Source of the DNA: Bacteroidales bacterium | Lineage (GTDB): Bacteria; Bacteroidota; Bacteroidia; Bacteroidales; P3 | Assembly: GCA_023227645.1 (NCBI GenBank) | Contig: JALNVJ010000026.1 | Span: 1-12,834, forward strand | Reading direction: 5' to 3' | DNA: 12,834 nt | Shown here: positions 1 through 8,976 of the stretch, in pieces | Layout of the letters: each line of letters starts with the position of its first letter | How positions within the stretch are numbered: position 1 is the first letter of the stretch | Translations under genes and position numbers: made by a program | The notes under the pieces: model-generated | The model's input: the letters and a program-made list of their open reading frames with translations, nothing else | What the model was told of the DNA's origin: nothing | The model's database searches: none

Positions 1-3000
1 AAACCTTATGGACAAAATCCTTATATAGAGAATCCCTCAGGCTTATATTATCCAGACTGGAAAAGATCGAATAATTTACTTTCTACTGTTAGTATAGATA
101 ATATTAGAAATATCAATAATGTAAGCTCATACCTACAATCGATGGGTTTCGTAGCAGGACAGAACTACGAGAAGATTGAAAGTGCAAGAAAGCTATCCTC
201 TTCCGAATACTCATTTAATTCTCGACTTGGATTTATCTCCCTAAATCAACCCCTTAGCAACGACCAAGTTTTGGCTGTTGCTTTTCGTTATCAGATAATT
301 GGAGACACAACAATTTATCAAGTTGGGGAATTCTCCGACGAAGGAATAAGCGACCCAAATTCTTTAGTTGTAAAACTTTTGAAAAGCTCAACCCTAAATG
401 TTAGAAATCCAATTTGGAAGCTTATGATGAAGAATATCTACTCCCTGCAAGCCTACCAAGTACAAAGGGAAGATTTTAGATTAAACATTCTATATCAAGG
501 TGACGAACAAGGTATTCCTACTGGATATTTTAATGAGGGAAATAAAAAAGGGACACCACTACTTCAAATATTTGGATTAGATAGGATGGATAACCAACAA
601 AATCCTTTCTCCGACGGGGTATTTGACTTTATCGACAATGCAATTGTTAGTGGAGGAACCATTGTAGCAGATAGAGGAATTATAGTTTTCCCTTATGTTG
701 AACCTTTCGGAAAAGATCTTCGTTCACTCTTAGGTAATGATGATATTGCAAGTAAATATTGTTTCGACTCACTTTATAGTCTAACCATATCTCAAGCCCA
801 ACAATATCCTGATAAAAATAAATACTATTTGGAAGGAAGATATAAATCAGAATCTGGCTCTGAAATATCATTAAATGGGATGAATATACCTCAAGGTTCG
901 GTTAAGGTTATGGCAGGAGGAATTGCATTAATGGAAGGAGTTGACTACACAGTTGACTATGCAATGGGAAGAGTTAAAATCATTAATCAAGGTTATCTAA
1001 GCTCTGGCACACCAATTACAGTTTCAACAGAGAGTCACGAACTCTTTAGTATGACAACCAAAAGAATGATGGGACTTAGGGCAAGCTATGAGTTAAATAA
1101 GGATTTCAACCTTGGAGCAACCCTCTTAAACCTCCACGAGAGCCCAATCACTACAAAAGTAAATTATGGAGAAGAACCAATGAGCAACACTCTTTGGGGA
1201 TTTGATTTCAACTATAAAAAAGAAGTAAACTTTATTACTCGATTGGTTGACTTACTACCTTTCTATTCAACAAATGCTCCTTCAAACCTTTCCTTAACTG
1301 GAGAATTTGCTCATTTTATTCCTGGCAACCCTTCCGTTATTGGCACTTCTGGAACAGCATATATTGATGATTTTGAAGCAGCAAAAACCTCTATTGACCT
1401 TCGTGCAATTGGTTCATGGCATTTGGCAAGCACACCACAAGACTACAGCTCATCAAGTTCTCTTTTCCCTGAAACATCTCCTAATTTAGGATGGGAATAT
1501 GGCTTTAATAGAGCGAAGATAGCATGGTATAGTATTGATGATATTTTTTATAGCTCAACCGCTCCTTCAAATATTAATAAAGAAGACCGTTCACAACCAT
1601 ATGCTCGTCAGATTTTAGAAAGAGAAGTTCACCCAAATAAAGAAATTGCATCAGGACAACCAACCAATATAAGAGAATTTAACCTTGCATTCTATCCTAA
1701 AGATCGTGGTCCCTATAATTATGACACAACAAGTGTGTTTTCTTATGGATTTAACTCCGACGGTTCACTTGCAAGACCAGAAACTCGTTGGGGAGGAATA
1801 ATGAGAAAACTTGAAGCTACTGATTTTGAAGCTGCAAATATAGAATATATCGAATTTTGGTTAATGGATCCTTTTATTGGACAAGAAAATCCTGAGGGAG
1901 GAAAGCTCTATTTTAATATTGGAGATGTTTCAGAAGATATTCTAAGAGACGGAAGAAAGAGCTATGAAAATGGTCTTCCTACAACATCCACAATAGCTGA
2001 TGTTGACACAACTATTTGGGGACTTGTTCCAAGAACTCAAGCCATTGTTAATGCTTTCGATAATGACCCAACCTCAAGACAATATCAAGACGTTGGTTAT
2101 GATGGACTTTCTTCACAAAACGAAACGACGTTCTTTAATAGGTTTTTAGAACTAGCTCAAGGTCAACTTGATAATGACGCATACACCAAATTAAGTTCAG
2201 ACCCTTCGGCAGATGATTTCCAATATTTTAGAAGCACATTCTACGACAATAATAATATTAAGATAACAGATCGCTACAAACATTTTAATAATTCAGAAGG
2301 TAATTCCGCAATAACAGATAACTCAACCGAACTCTATTCAACCCAACAAACCTCACTTCCAAATGTTGAAGATATAAACCAAGATAACACCCTAAGCGAA
2401 GCAGAGAACTATTATGAATACTCAATCGACCTTGACCCTACAAATTTAGTAGTTGGACAAAACTATATAACAGATATTCAAAACGCAAGCAATATCGCCC
2501 TACCAAATGGAGAATATATTGATTGTAAGTGGTATCAGTTTAAAATCCCAATACGTAACCCACAAAAAACAGTTGGATCAATACAAGGCTTCCAATCAAT
2601 TCGTTTTATTAGAATGTTCTTAAAGGATTTCAAAGAACCTGTTATCCTTCGTTTTGCAACCTTTGAGCTTGTTAGTGGAGATTGGAGAAAATATTCCGAC
2701 AACCTACTTACTCCAGGAATGTACCCTACAGGAACACAGACCGAAAACACCACCTTTACAGTAGCCTCAGTAAATATTGAAGAAAATGGAAAGAGAACAC
2801 CTATTCCTTATGTCCTCCCTCCTGGTATAGATAGAGAAAAAATGTATAGCTCAACCAGCTTCCAACAAATGAACGAGCAAGCCCTAAGTGTGAAAGTTTC
2901 AGACCTTTCAGATGGAGATGCAAGAGCAATATACAAAACAGCCGAACTAGATATGCGTCAATATAAGAAGCTAAAGATGTTTGTTCATGCTGAAAAGATG

Positions 3001-6000
3001 CAAGAAAGAGATGCCTATAATAATGGAGAAGTAAGTTTATTTATTCGTTTAGGCTCTGACTTTACAAATAACTATTACGAATACGAATTACCACTTAATT
3101 TCACCCCTTGGAATACAGGGGCTAGCGATAAGGAAGCTATTTGGCCAGAAGCAAACAATGTTGAAATTGACTTAGAAAAAATAGTTAAGGTAAAAGAAAA
3201 CCGTAATGCAAAGGTTCGTTCTGGAGACAACACAACCTCTTCCCTACTACCATATTATGAAATTATTGATGGCAAAAAGATAACCGTTCTTGGTTCCCCA
3301 AGCATAAGCAATGTAAAAGTTATGATGATTGGCGTTAGAAACCCAAAGAAGGTACATATAAACGACCAAGACGATATGATGCCTAAGAGTGTTGAGGTTT
3401 GGATTAATGAATTACGACTAACCGATTTCAATAAATCCTCTGGCTGGGCTGCAACAGGATTTGCAAGAACTAACCTCGCTGACCTAGGAGATTTATCACT
3501 TTCTGGATCTTACCGCTCAGCAGGATTTGGAGGCTTGGAACAATCAATTTCAGAAATATCACAAGATAATATAGGTTCATTTGATATTTCAACCAACCTT
3601 GAATTAGGAAAGTTCTTCCCTAAGCAAACAGGAGTAAGACTCCCAATGCACTTCGACTACTCACAACAAGTTAGCAACCCACGCTATAATCCACTAGACC
3701 CAGACGTATTACTTAAAAACGACCTACTAACCTATAAAACAGAAAAAGAAAAAGACTCAATAAGGAATATGGTTCAAGACTATACTGCCAGAACCAACCT
3801 TAACTTTATGAATATTAGGAAAGAAAAAACACCTACTGCTGATTCAAAACAATATTTATTAGGAATTGAAAACTTTGACGCCTCTTATTCTTATTCTAAT
3901 ATTTATCGTAGGGACGTGGATATTGCCTATAATTCAAAAACACAGCATAGGGGAGGAATTAATTATAACTATAATTTCAAACCAAAGCCAATTAAACCTT
4001 TTTCTAAAATTAAGCTATTCCAGCCAAGAGCTTTTGCAATAATAAAAGATATTACCTTCAACTATAAGCCAAAGAATATAACCATAAGGACTGAGGCTAT
4101 AAGAGATTTTGAAGAAACACTTATCAGACCAAAGAGTCAAGGAATTGTTATTATGGAACCATTCTATTTCAAACAATTCTACTGGAATAGAGTTTATACT
4201 TTTGGATACGACATTACTCAAAACCTTAAACTAAACTATAACGCCACAATGAACGCTAGGATTGATGAGCCAAGAGGAAAAATTGATTCAAGAGAAAAGA
4301 AAGACTCTGTTTGGGCTTCAGTTTTCGACTTAGGAAGAGCTCAACAGTTTAGACAAAAAACCGATATAACTTATAATGTGCCAATTAATAAGATACCTTT
4401 TTTGGAATGGGTAAGAGTAAGCACAACATATAATGGAGAATATATTTTCACAGGCTCATCACAAGCCCTAGAAAGATTGGGAAATACCATCGAAAACACA
4501 GCACGTTTATCAATCAATACAAACCTAAGCTTCTCATCAATCTACACCAAAATTCCATTTATAAAAAAAGCCTTAGCAGATAATAAAACACCTAATAGAA
4601 AAGCTTTTGCTAAGCCACAAATAAGAGATAAGGACAAAAAAGAAGATGATAAAAACCCAAATAACTTAAATGACCCTAATCAAAAGCAAGATACTATTGA
4701 ATCAATGGCATCTAAGATTTTCAAAGCAGTAGGTAAATACTCAATAAGGTTGCTAACCAGCGTTAAACAAGCAAGCATTAACTACACAGAAAGCAACGGA
4801 ACATATATTCCTGGATTTATGCCTGTTTCAAAATTTGTTGGAATGTCGCCTAATAATGGTTGGGCGCCAGGATTTGGCTTTGTCTTTGGCTCACAAGCAA
4901 ACATAATGGATAAAGCAATAGGAAAAGGTTGGCTATCCAACGACTCACTTCAAAATAATGCCTTCCAAACCAAGAGCAACCTAACAATAAACGGGCAAAT
5001 CACCCTTGAACCCCTTAAAGACTTTAAAATAAATCTTAAATTTAATAGGAGCGAATCAGAGAACTACGTTGCATACTATAAATATGACAGAGCATATAAT
5101 GAAGTTGTAGGACCATTATCACCAACAAGGACAGGAAATTTCTCCTCCTCAATAATTACACTCTCAACCCTATTCACCCCAATTGGCGAAGACAATATAA
5201 GCTCTGTTTTCCAAAACTTCTTAGATTATAGAGATATAATAGCTGCACGATTAGCCCAAGGCAACCCTAACTCAACAGGAAATATGATACTTGATACAAA
5301 TAATGGAAAGTATTATCCTGATGGCTATGGAGCAACATCCCAACAAGTATTAATCCCTGCCTTTTTGGCTGCCTACACAGGAACAGATCCAAATAATAGA
5401 TCAATAAATCCTTTCTCAAAAATACCACTTCCCAACTGGACAATAGATTATAATGGATTATCAAAACTAGAAATATTCAAGAAATGGGTGAACTCAATCA
5501 CAATTTCTAATGCCTATACCTCAAACTATAATGTTGGATCATTCACATCCGATATTAGAGTACCAGCCAATGACTCTAGATACGATTATGGTACAGAATG
5601 GATGAGAAATGACTTAAATAATAATTACCTACCAAAGGATGTAATAGACAATATAACAATTAGCGAATCCCTAAGCCCGCTTATCAAAATAGATGTCAAC
5701 CTTAAAAATAGCATGCAAGCTAATTTTGAAATCAGAAAAGATAGGAACCTATCGCTTAGCTTCTCTAATAACCAACTAACAGAAGTAAGCCGACTATCCT
5801 ATGTTATTGGAGGAGGCTATAGATTTAAAGACGTAACCATAAACATACGCTCAGGAGAAACATCAAGAGAACTAAAGAGCGATATAGATCTAAAAGCCAC
5901 TCTAACATGGAATCAAAACACCACAATACTAAGAAAAATCGACCAAGACGTTAATCTAATGTCCTCCGGTTCCGATGTACTAAACCTAAACCTACAAGGC

Positions 6001-6129
6001 GAATACTCTATATCAGAAAAAATTATGCTAACAGCATTCTTCGAAATGACAATCAACACTCCATACGTATCCAATGCCTACCGTAACTCCATGACCCAAG
6101 GAGGGTTTAAACTAAGATTGATTCTATAA
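1..6129 (+). CDS. sprA: SprA/Sov, outer-membrane translocon of the type IX secretion system (5' end outside window)
   Basis: The frame is open from base 1, so the ATG at 142 is internal; 2042 codons are visible. Full-length SprA/Sov proteins run about 2300-2500 residues, so several hundred N-terminal residues, including the signal peptide, are missing. Family landmarks in window numbering are the segment LPFYSTNAPSNLSLTGEFAH near residues 419-438, GTAYIDDFEAAKTS at 451-464, LADLGDLSLSGSY followed by NLELGKFFP and NPRYNPLDPDVLL at about 1156-1237, and YIPGFMP near 1602. A Lys/Asp/Asn-rich hydrophilic insert lies at about 1538-1571, where family members often carry a charged stretch. The end (PYVSNAYRNSM...GGFKLRLIL) fits a final outer-membrane beta strand. 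Known for the family: a single-chain 36-strand barrel that passes folded cargo with a C-terminal sorting domain across the outer membrane, with PorV and a plug protein as partners. No frameshift is seen. The next gene starts 270 nt downstream and probably has its own promoter. Confidence 0.96.
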   Translation, partial: KPYGQNPYIENPSGLYYPDWKRSNNLLSTVSIDNIRNINNVSSYLQSMGFVAGQNYEKIESARKLSSSEYSFNSRLGFISLNQPLSNDQVLAVAFRYQIIGDTTIYQVGEFSDEGISDPNSLVVKLLKSSTLNVRNPIWKLMMKNIYSLQAYQVQREDFRLNILYQGDEQGIPTGYFNEGNKKGTPLLQIFGLDRMDNQQNPFSDGVFDFIDNAIVSGGTIVADRGIIVFPYVEPFGKDLRSLLGNDDIASKYCFDSLYSLTISQAQQYPDKNKYYLEGRYKSESGSEISLNGMNIPQGSVKVMAGGIALMEGVDYTVDYAMGRVKIINQGYLSSGTPITVSTESHELFSMTTKRMMGLRASYELNKDFNLGATLLNLHESPITTKVNYGEEPMSNTLWGFDFNYKKEVNFITRLVDLLPFYSTNAPSNLSLTGEFAHFIPGNPSVIGTSGTAYIDDFEAAKTSIDLRAIGSWHLASTPQDYSSSSSLFPETSPNLGWEYGFNRAKIAWYSIDDIFYSSTAPSNINKEDRSQPYARQILEREVHPNKEIASGQPTNIREFNLAFYPKDRGPYNYDTTSVFSYGFNSDGSLARPETRWGGIMRKLEATDFEAANIEYIEFWLMDPFIGQENPEGGKLYFNIGDVSEDILRDGRKSYENGLPTTSTIADVDTTIWGLVPRTQAIVNAFDNDPTSRQYQDVGYDGLSSQNETTFFNRFLELAQGQLDNDAYTKLSSDPSADDFQYFRSTFYDNNNIKITDRYKHFNNSEGNSAITDNSTELYSTQQTSLPNVEDINQDNTLSEAENYYEYSIDLDPTNLVVGQNYITDIQNASNIALPNGEYIDCKWYQFKIPIRNPQKTVGSIQGFQSIRFIRMFLKDFKEPVILRFATFELVSGDWRKYSDNLLTPGMYPTGTQTENTTFTVASVNIEENGKRTPIPYVLPPGIDREKMYSSTSFQQMNEQALSVKVSDLSDGDARAIYKTAELDMRQYKKLKMFVHAEKMQERDAYNNGEVSLFIRLGSDFTNNYYEYELPLNFTPWNTGASDKEAIWPEANNVEIDLEKIVKVKENRNAKVRSGDNTTSSLLPYYEIIDGKKITVLGSPSISNVKVMMIGVRNPKKVHINDQDDMMPKSVEVWINELRLTDFNKSSGWAATGFARTNLADLGDLSLSGSYRSAGFGGLEQSISEISQDNIGSFDISTNLELGKFFPKQTGVRLPMHFDYSQQVSNPRYNPLDPDVLLKNDLLTYKTEKEKDSIRNMVQDYTARTNLNFMNIRKEKTPTADSKQYLLGIENFDASYSYSNIYRRDVDIAYNSKTQHRGGINYNYNFKPKPIKPFSKIKLFQPRAFAIIKDITFNYKPKNITIRTEAIRDFEETLIRPKSQGIVIMEPFYFKQFYWNRVYTFGYDITQNLKLNYNATMNARIDEPRGKIDSREKKDSVWASVFDLGRAQQFRQKTDITYNVPINKIPFLEWVRVSTTYNGEYIFTGSSQALERLGNTIENTARLSINTNLSFSSIYTKIPFIKKALADNKTPNRKAFAKPQIRDKDKKEDDKNPNNLNDPNQKQDTIESMASKIFKAVGKYSIRLLTSVKQASINYTESNGTYIPGFMPVSKFVGMSPNNGWAPGFGFVFGSQANIMDKAIGKGWLSNDSLQNNAFQTKSNLTINGQITLEPLKDFKINLKFNRSESENYVAYYKYDRAYNEVVGPLSPTRTGNFSSSIITLSTLFTPIGEDNISSVFQNFLDYRDIIAARLAQGNPNSTGNMILDTNNGKYYPDGYGATSQQVLIPAFLAAYTGTDPNNRSINPFSKIPLPNWTIDYNGLSKLEIFKKWVNSITISNAYTSNYNVGSFTSDIRVPANDSRYDYGTEWMRNDLNNNYLPKDVIDNITISESLSPLIKIDVNLKNSMQANFEIRKDRNLSLSFSNNQLTEVSRLSYVIGGGYRFKDVTINIRSGETSRELKSDIDLKATLTWNQNTTILRKIDQDVNLMSSGSDVLNLNLQGEYSISEKIMLTAFFEMTINTPYVSNAYRNSMTQGGFKLRLIL

Positions 6130-6229
6130 CAACCCTTGGCAATCCCAATAAAACGAATATAAGTTTTAATGGTCGTGACAGAAACATCTATTGTAGTTCA
6201 AATCATAGTTATATTAGTGCAATATAGGA

Positions 6230-6259
6230 TTTAAAGATTTTAAAACTTCAATATATTTG
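6230..6259 (+). promoter_or_regulatory. Candidate Bacteroidetes-type promoter for the gldFG cluster
   Basis: TATATTTG at 6252-6259 matches the Bacteroidetes -7 consensus TAnnTTTG exactly. The -33 element is only partial: TTTA at 6230-6233 against TTTG, with an 18-nt spacer that is slightly short. Transcription would start near 6265, giving a leader of about 135 nt before gldF. The leader is AT-rich and holds a 14-bp palindrome (TAATTTTAAAATTA, 6283-6296) of unknown meaning. Its position in the only sizeable gap before gldF supports the call. The imperfect -33 keeps it tentative. Confidence 0.45.
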
Positions 6260-6399
6260 TAGGGACTTTGGTTTAGAAAAAATAATTTTAAAATTAATCG
6301 TTTATTCTCTTTTTATTGGGGATGAAAATGCCTTATATTTCAAAAAATATTTGTAAGTTTGCAAGTTATAATTTAAAATATTTACTAATAAGAAAGATA

Positions 6400-7137
6400 A
6401 TGTACGTATTGTTTTTAAAAGAGTTAAATAGTTTTCTTTCATCACTTATAGGTTATATTACTATAATTGTTTTCCTTGTTGTGATGGGTCTATTTCTTTG
6501 GATTTTACCTATGGAATTTAATGTGTTGTCGTTTGGATACGCTACTCTGGATGGTTTATTTGTAATTGCTCCTTGGATTTTCCTTTTTATTATTCCAGCT
6601 ATTACCATGAAGATGTTTGCCGAAGAAAGAAAAAATGGCACAATTGAGCTTTTGTTAACCAAGCCTTTAACAGACATATCTATTATTCTGGCTAAGTTCT
6701 TGGCGGGTCTTTCTTTGGTTGTTTTAACCATCTTGCCTACGGTAGTATATATTGTGGCAGTTTATCAACTTGGCTCTCCAAAGGGTAATTTAGATTTGGG
6801 TGGTATTATTGGATCTTATATTGGTTTAATTTTCCTTGGTGGTGTTTTTGTAGCAATAGGGATTTTCGCTTCCTCTATTACCAATAACCAAATCATTGCC
6901 TTTATTATTGCTGTTTTGTTTTCGTCATTCACTTATATTGGTTTTGATGCCATAACTAGCTTAGGGATTTTTGGAAATGCAGATTTAATTATCAAATCCA
7001 TTGGTATCAATCAACACTATGTATCTATAAGTAGAGGTGTGATTGATTCGAGAGATGTTATTTATTATCTTAGTGCTATGGCGTTTTTCTTGCTACTTAC
7101 TAAGATTAGTTTAGAAAGTAGAAATTGGAAGAAATAA
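6400..7137 (+). CDS. gldF: GldF, ABC transporter permease subunit
   Basis: A 245-residue polytopic inner-membrane protein of the ABC-2 permease type. It has about six hydrophobic segments: roughly 14-36, 52-72, 93-122, 131-156, 159-183 and 216-238. After the second segment comes the family-typical stretch MKMFAEERKNGTIELLLTKP (70-89). With GldG and the ATPase GldA it forms an ABC-type complex needed for gliding in Flavobacterium johnsoniae; its transported substrate is unknown. The start at 6400 (MYVLFLKELNSF) gives the usual family length of about 240 and N-terminus. The frame extends to in-frame ATGs at 6322 and 6328 and a TTG at 6316, which would add 24-28 residues with no family counterpart that I recall. 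It is followed by gldG after 12 nt. No gldA is in the window, so the ATPase must be encoded elsewhere or be a different protein. Confidence 0.9.
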   Translation: MYVLFLKELNSFLSSLIGYITIIVFLVVMGLFLWILPMEFNVLSFGYATLDGLFVIAPWIFLFIIPAITMKMFAEERKNGTIELLLTKPLTDISIILAKFLAGLSLVVLTILPTVVYIVAVYQLGSPKGNLDLGGIIGSYIGLIFLGGVFVAIGIFASSITNNQIIAFIIAVLFSSFTYIGFDAITSLGIFGNADLIIKSIGINQHYVSISRGVIDSRDVIYYLSAMAFFLLLTKISLESRNWKK

Positions 7138-7141
7138 GGAG
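7136..7141 (+). promoter_or_regulatory. Shine-Dalgarno-like AAGGAG before gldG
   Basis: AAGGAG overlaps the gldF stop codon and sits 8 nt before the gldG ATG, which is ideal spacing. The other starts in this window (gldF, the DUF4340 gene, dnaN, the peptidase) have A- or T-rich leaders without such a motif, as is usual in this phylum. It supports 7150 as the gldG start and suggests translation of gldG coupled to gldF. Confidence 0.6.
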
Positions 7142-7149
7142 CTAAGACT

Positions 7150-8967
7150 ATGAAGAAATTTAATTTTACAAAAAAAATAGATGCTAAATCGGATGTTAAG
7201 CGTTCTCATATTCTCCAGCTAATTGTTGGATTAGTTATAATAATATTTTTTAATATTGTTGGGTATTATTTTTTTACTAGACTAGACCTAACAAGTGAAA
7301 AACGTTATACCCTATCTAAATCGTCTAAAAAACTTTTAAAAAATATTGATGATATTGTTTTTATCCGTTGTTATTTGGAAGGGGAAATTCCTGCTGACTA
7401 CAAGAGATTGAGAAACGAAACCAAGGAGATGATTAATCAGTTTCGTTCCTATAATAAGAATATTGAATTTGAGTTTCTTAATCCCAATGACTTCAAAGAC
7501 CAAAAAGAACAGGCAGAATTTTACCAAAGATTATTCGAGAAAGGATTCCAACCGATCTTAAAGACTACCCAACAAAAGGATGGACAAGTTCGTCAGTATA
7601 TGTTCCCATATCTTGAAATTACTTATAGAGGTGAAACTAAGACTATTTCATTAATAAGCTCAAAAGGTACAGAGGAACAAGAAATATTAAACAGTTCGGT
7701 TCAAAACTTAGAGTATAATATCTATGCCACCCTTAGAGAGCTCACTAGTACTGTTAAGAATAAGATTGGAATTATTAGAGGACATGGAGAGTGGGAACTT
7801 CCATATATGTGGGACTTTGTTAATGGTATTAATGAGTATTATGCTGTTGACACAATCACAATTAACGAAAGACTTAATGCCCTTACCGAAAGAACATACG
7901 ACTCATTAAAACCTAATGAAATTAAATTTAGAAACCTCTATAACACATTAATTATAGCTAGACCTCTATCTGTTTTCTCCTATAAAGACTTATATATCTT
8001 AGATCAATATATAATGCATGGAGGAAAGGTGCTTTGGCTTGTTGATCCTCTACTTTGTTCTATGGATAGCGTTCAAAGCAAGAGAGAGACATATGCAATA
8101 AGCAATTTTACTGGAGTAGAAGATCCATTATTCCGATATGGAGTGAGGCTGAATACAAATCTTGTTATGGATATGCAATGCTCTAAAGTGCCAATTGTTA
8201 CAGGAGTATATGGAGACAATACTCCACAGTTTACATATTATCCTTGGAATTTCTTCCCCATTGTAAGCCCAAATGCAAATCATATTATCACAGAGAAGAT
8301 CAATCCAGTTAAATTACAATTTGTTAGTAGTATAGATACTATTCAAAATAATATCATAAAGACTCCCCTACTCTATTCTTCCAATAATACAAGGATAATG
8401 AATACTCCTGCTATTGTTTCTTTGGAGATATTAAAACAAAGACAAGACGCAAGGCTCTTCACACTATCTCATCTTCCTGTTGCTATGCTTTTGGAAGGAG
8501 AATTTATTTCGGCTTTCCGACATAGGCTAACCCCTGAGATGGAAAACAACGAAATGATAGCCTTTAAGGAGGAATGCGATACAAATAATGCTATGATTGT
8601 TGTAGCAGATGGAGATATAATTAGGAATGACTTTACCAATAACCAACCCCTACCTCTTGGCTACGATAAGTACACTAGAGAGATGTATGGTAACAAAGAA
8701 TTCTTAATTAATTGTGTTAATTACCTTTCTGGCGACCAAGATATGATACCACTACGATCAAGAGAGGTTGTGATGAGAAAATTAGATGACGTAAAGGCTG
8801 AGAGAGAAAAAACATTCTGGCAGATAATTAATATCGGGCTACCAATAATATTAGTTATACTTATTGGGTTTATTATATCTATTATAAGGAAGAGAACTTT
8901 TGTGTTAAAAAAAACCTACTTCTTATCAACACAAAAGTTAAAAGCTAAAAATAAGACAAAAGAATAA
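7150..8967 (+). CDS. gldG: GldG, membrane-anchored auxiliary subunit of the GldFG ABC complex
   Basis: A 605-residue protein of the GldG family (ABC-type auxiliary domain). Layout: a basic cytoplasmic N-terminus, a transmembrane helix at about 20-42, the conserved juxtamembrane stretch RLDLTSEKRYTLS (44-56), a large periplasmic region, a second transmembrane helix at about 558-579 and a Lys-rich cytoplasmic tail. The central GHGE at 212-214 region (GIIRGHGEWE) matches the conserved Gly-His-Gly-Glu of the family, which has a fold related to glutamine amidotransferase-like domains. In annotation it is often called a substrate-binding protein, but no ligand is established. Twelve nt separate it from gldF and nine from the next gene, so the three are almost certainly co-transcribed. 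The start is fixed by the good ribosome-binding site and by the anchor helix. Confidence 0.92.
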   Translation: MKKFNFTKKIDAKSDVKRSHILQLIVGLVIIIFFNIVGYYFFTRLDLTSEKRYTLSKSSKKLLKNIDDIVFIRCYLEGEIPADYKRLRNETKEMINQFRSYNKNIEFEFLNPNDFKDQKEQAEFYQRLFEKGFQPILKTTQQKDGQVRQYMFPYLEITYRGETKTISLISSKGTEEQEILNSSVQNLEYNIYATLRELTSTVKNKIGIIRGHGEWELPYMWDFVNGINEYYAVDTITINERLNALTERTYDSLKPNEIKFRNLYNTLIIARPLSVFSYKDLYILDQYIMHGGKVLWLVDPLLCSMDSVQSKRETYAISNFTGVEDPLFRYGVRLNTNLVMDMQCSKVPIVTGVYGDNTPQFTYYPWNFFPIVSPNANHIITEKINPVKLQFVSSIDTIQNNIIKTPLLYSSNNTRIMNTPAIVSLEILKQRQDARLFTLSHLPVAMLLEGEFISAFRHRLTPEMENNEMIAFKEECDTNNAMIVVADGDIIRNDFTNNQPLPLGYDKYTREMYGNKEFLINCVNYLSGDQDMIPLRSREVVMRKLDDVKAEREKTFWQIINIGLPIILVILIGFIISIIRKRTFVLKKTYFLSTQKLKAKNKTKE

Positions 8968-8976
8968 TTTATATTT

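Noticed and set aside
142..144. ATG at 142 as the start of sprA
   Set aside because: The frame is open to base 1 and the upstream codons read as normal protein, and known SprA proteins are several hundred residues longer, so the gene is cut by the window edge.
6138..6150. Small hairpin TTGG-caatc-CCAA after sprA as a terminator
   Set aside because: Only a 4-bp stem and no T run follows, so it cannot be supported as a terminator.
6169..6234. 21-codon open frame in the sprA-gldF gap (starts MVVTETSIVV)
   Set aside because: Very short, without a ribosome-binding site or promoter of its own and with no recognisable motif.
6453..6731. 92-codon minus-strand open frame opposite gldF
   Set aside because: It lies wholly inside a confidently assigned gene on the other strand and has no recognisable family features. 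The other short overlapping frames in the window were dropped for the same reason.
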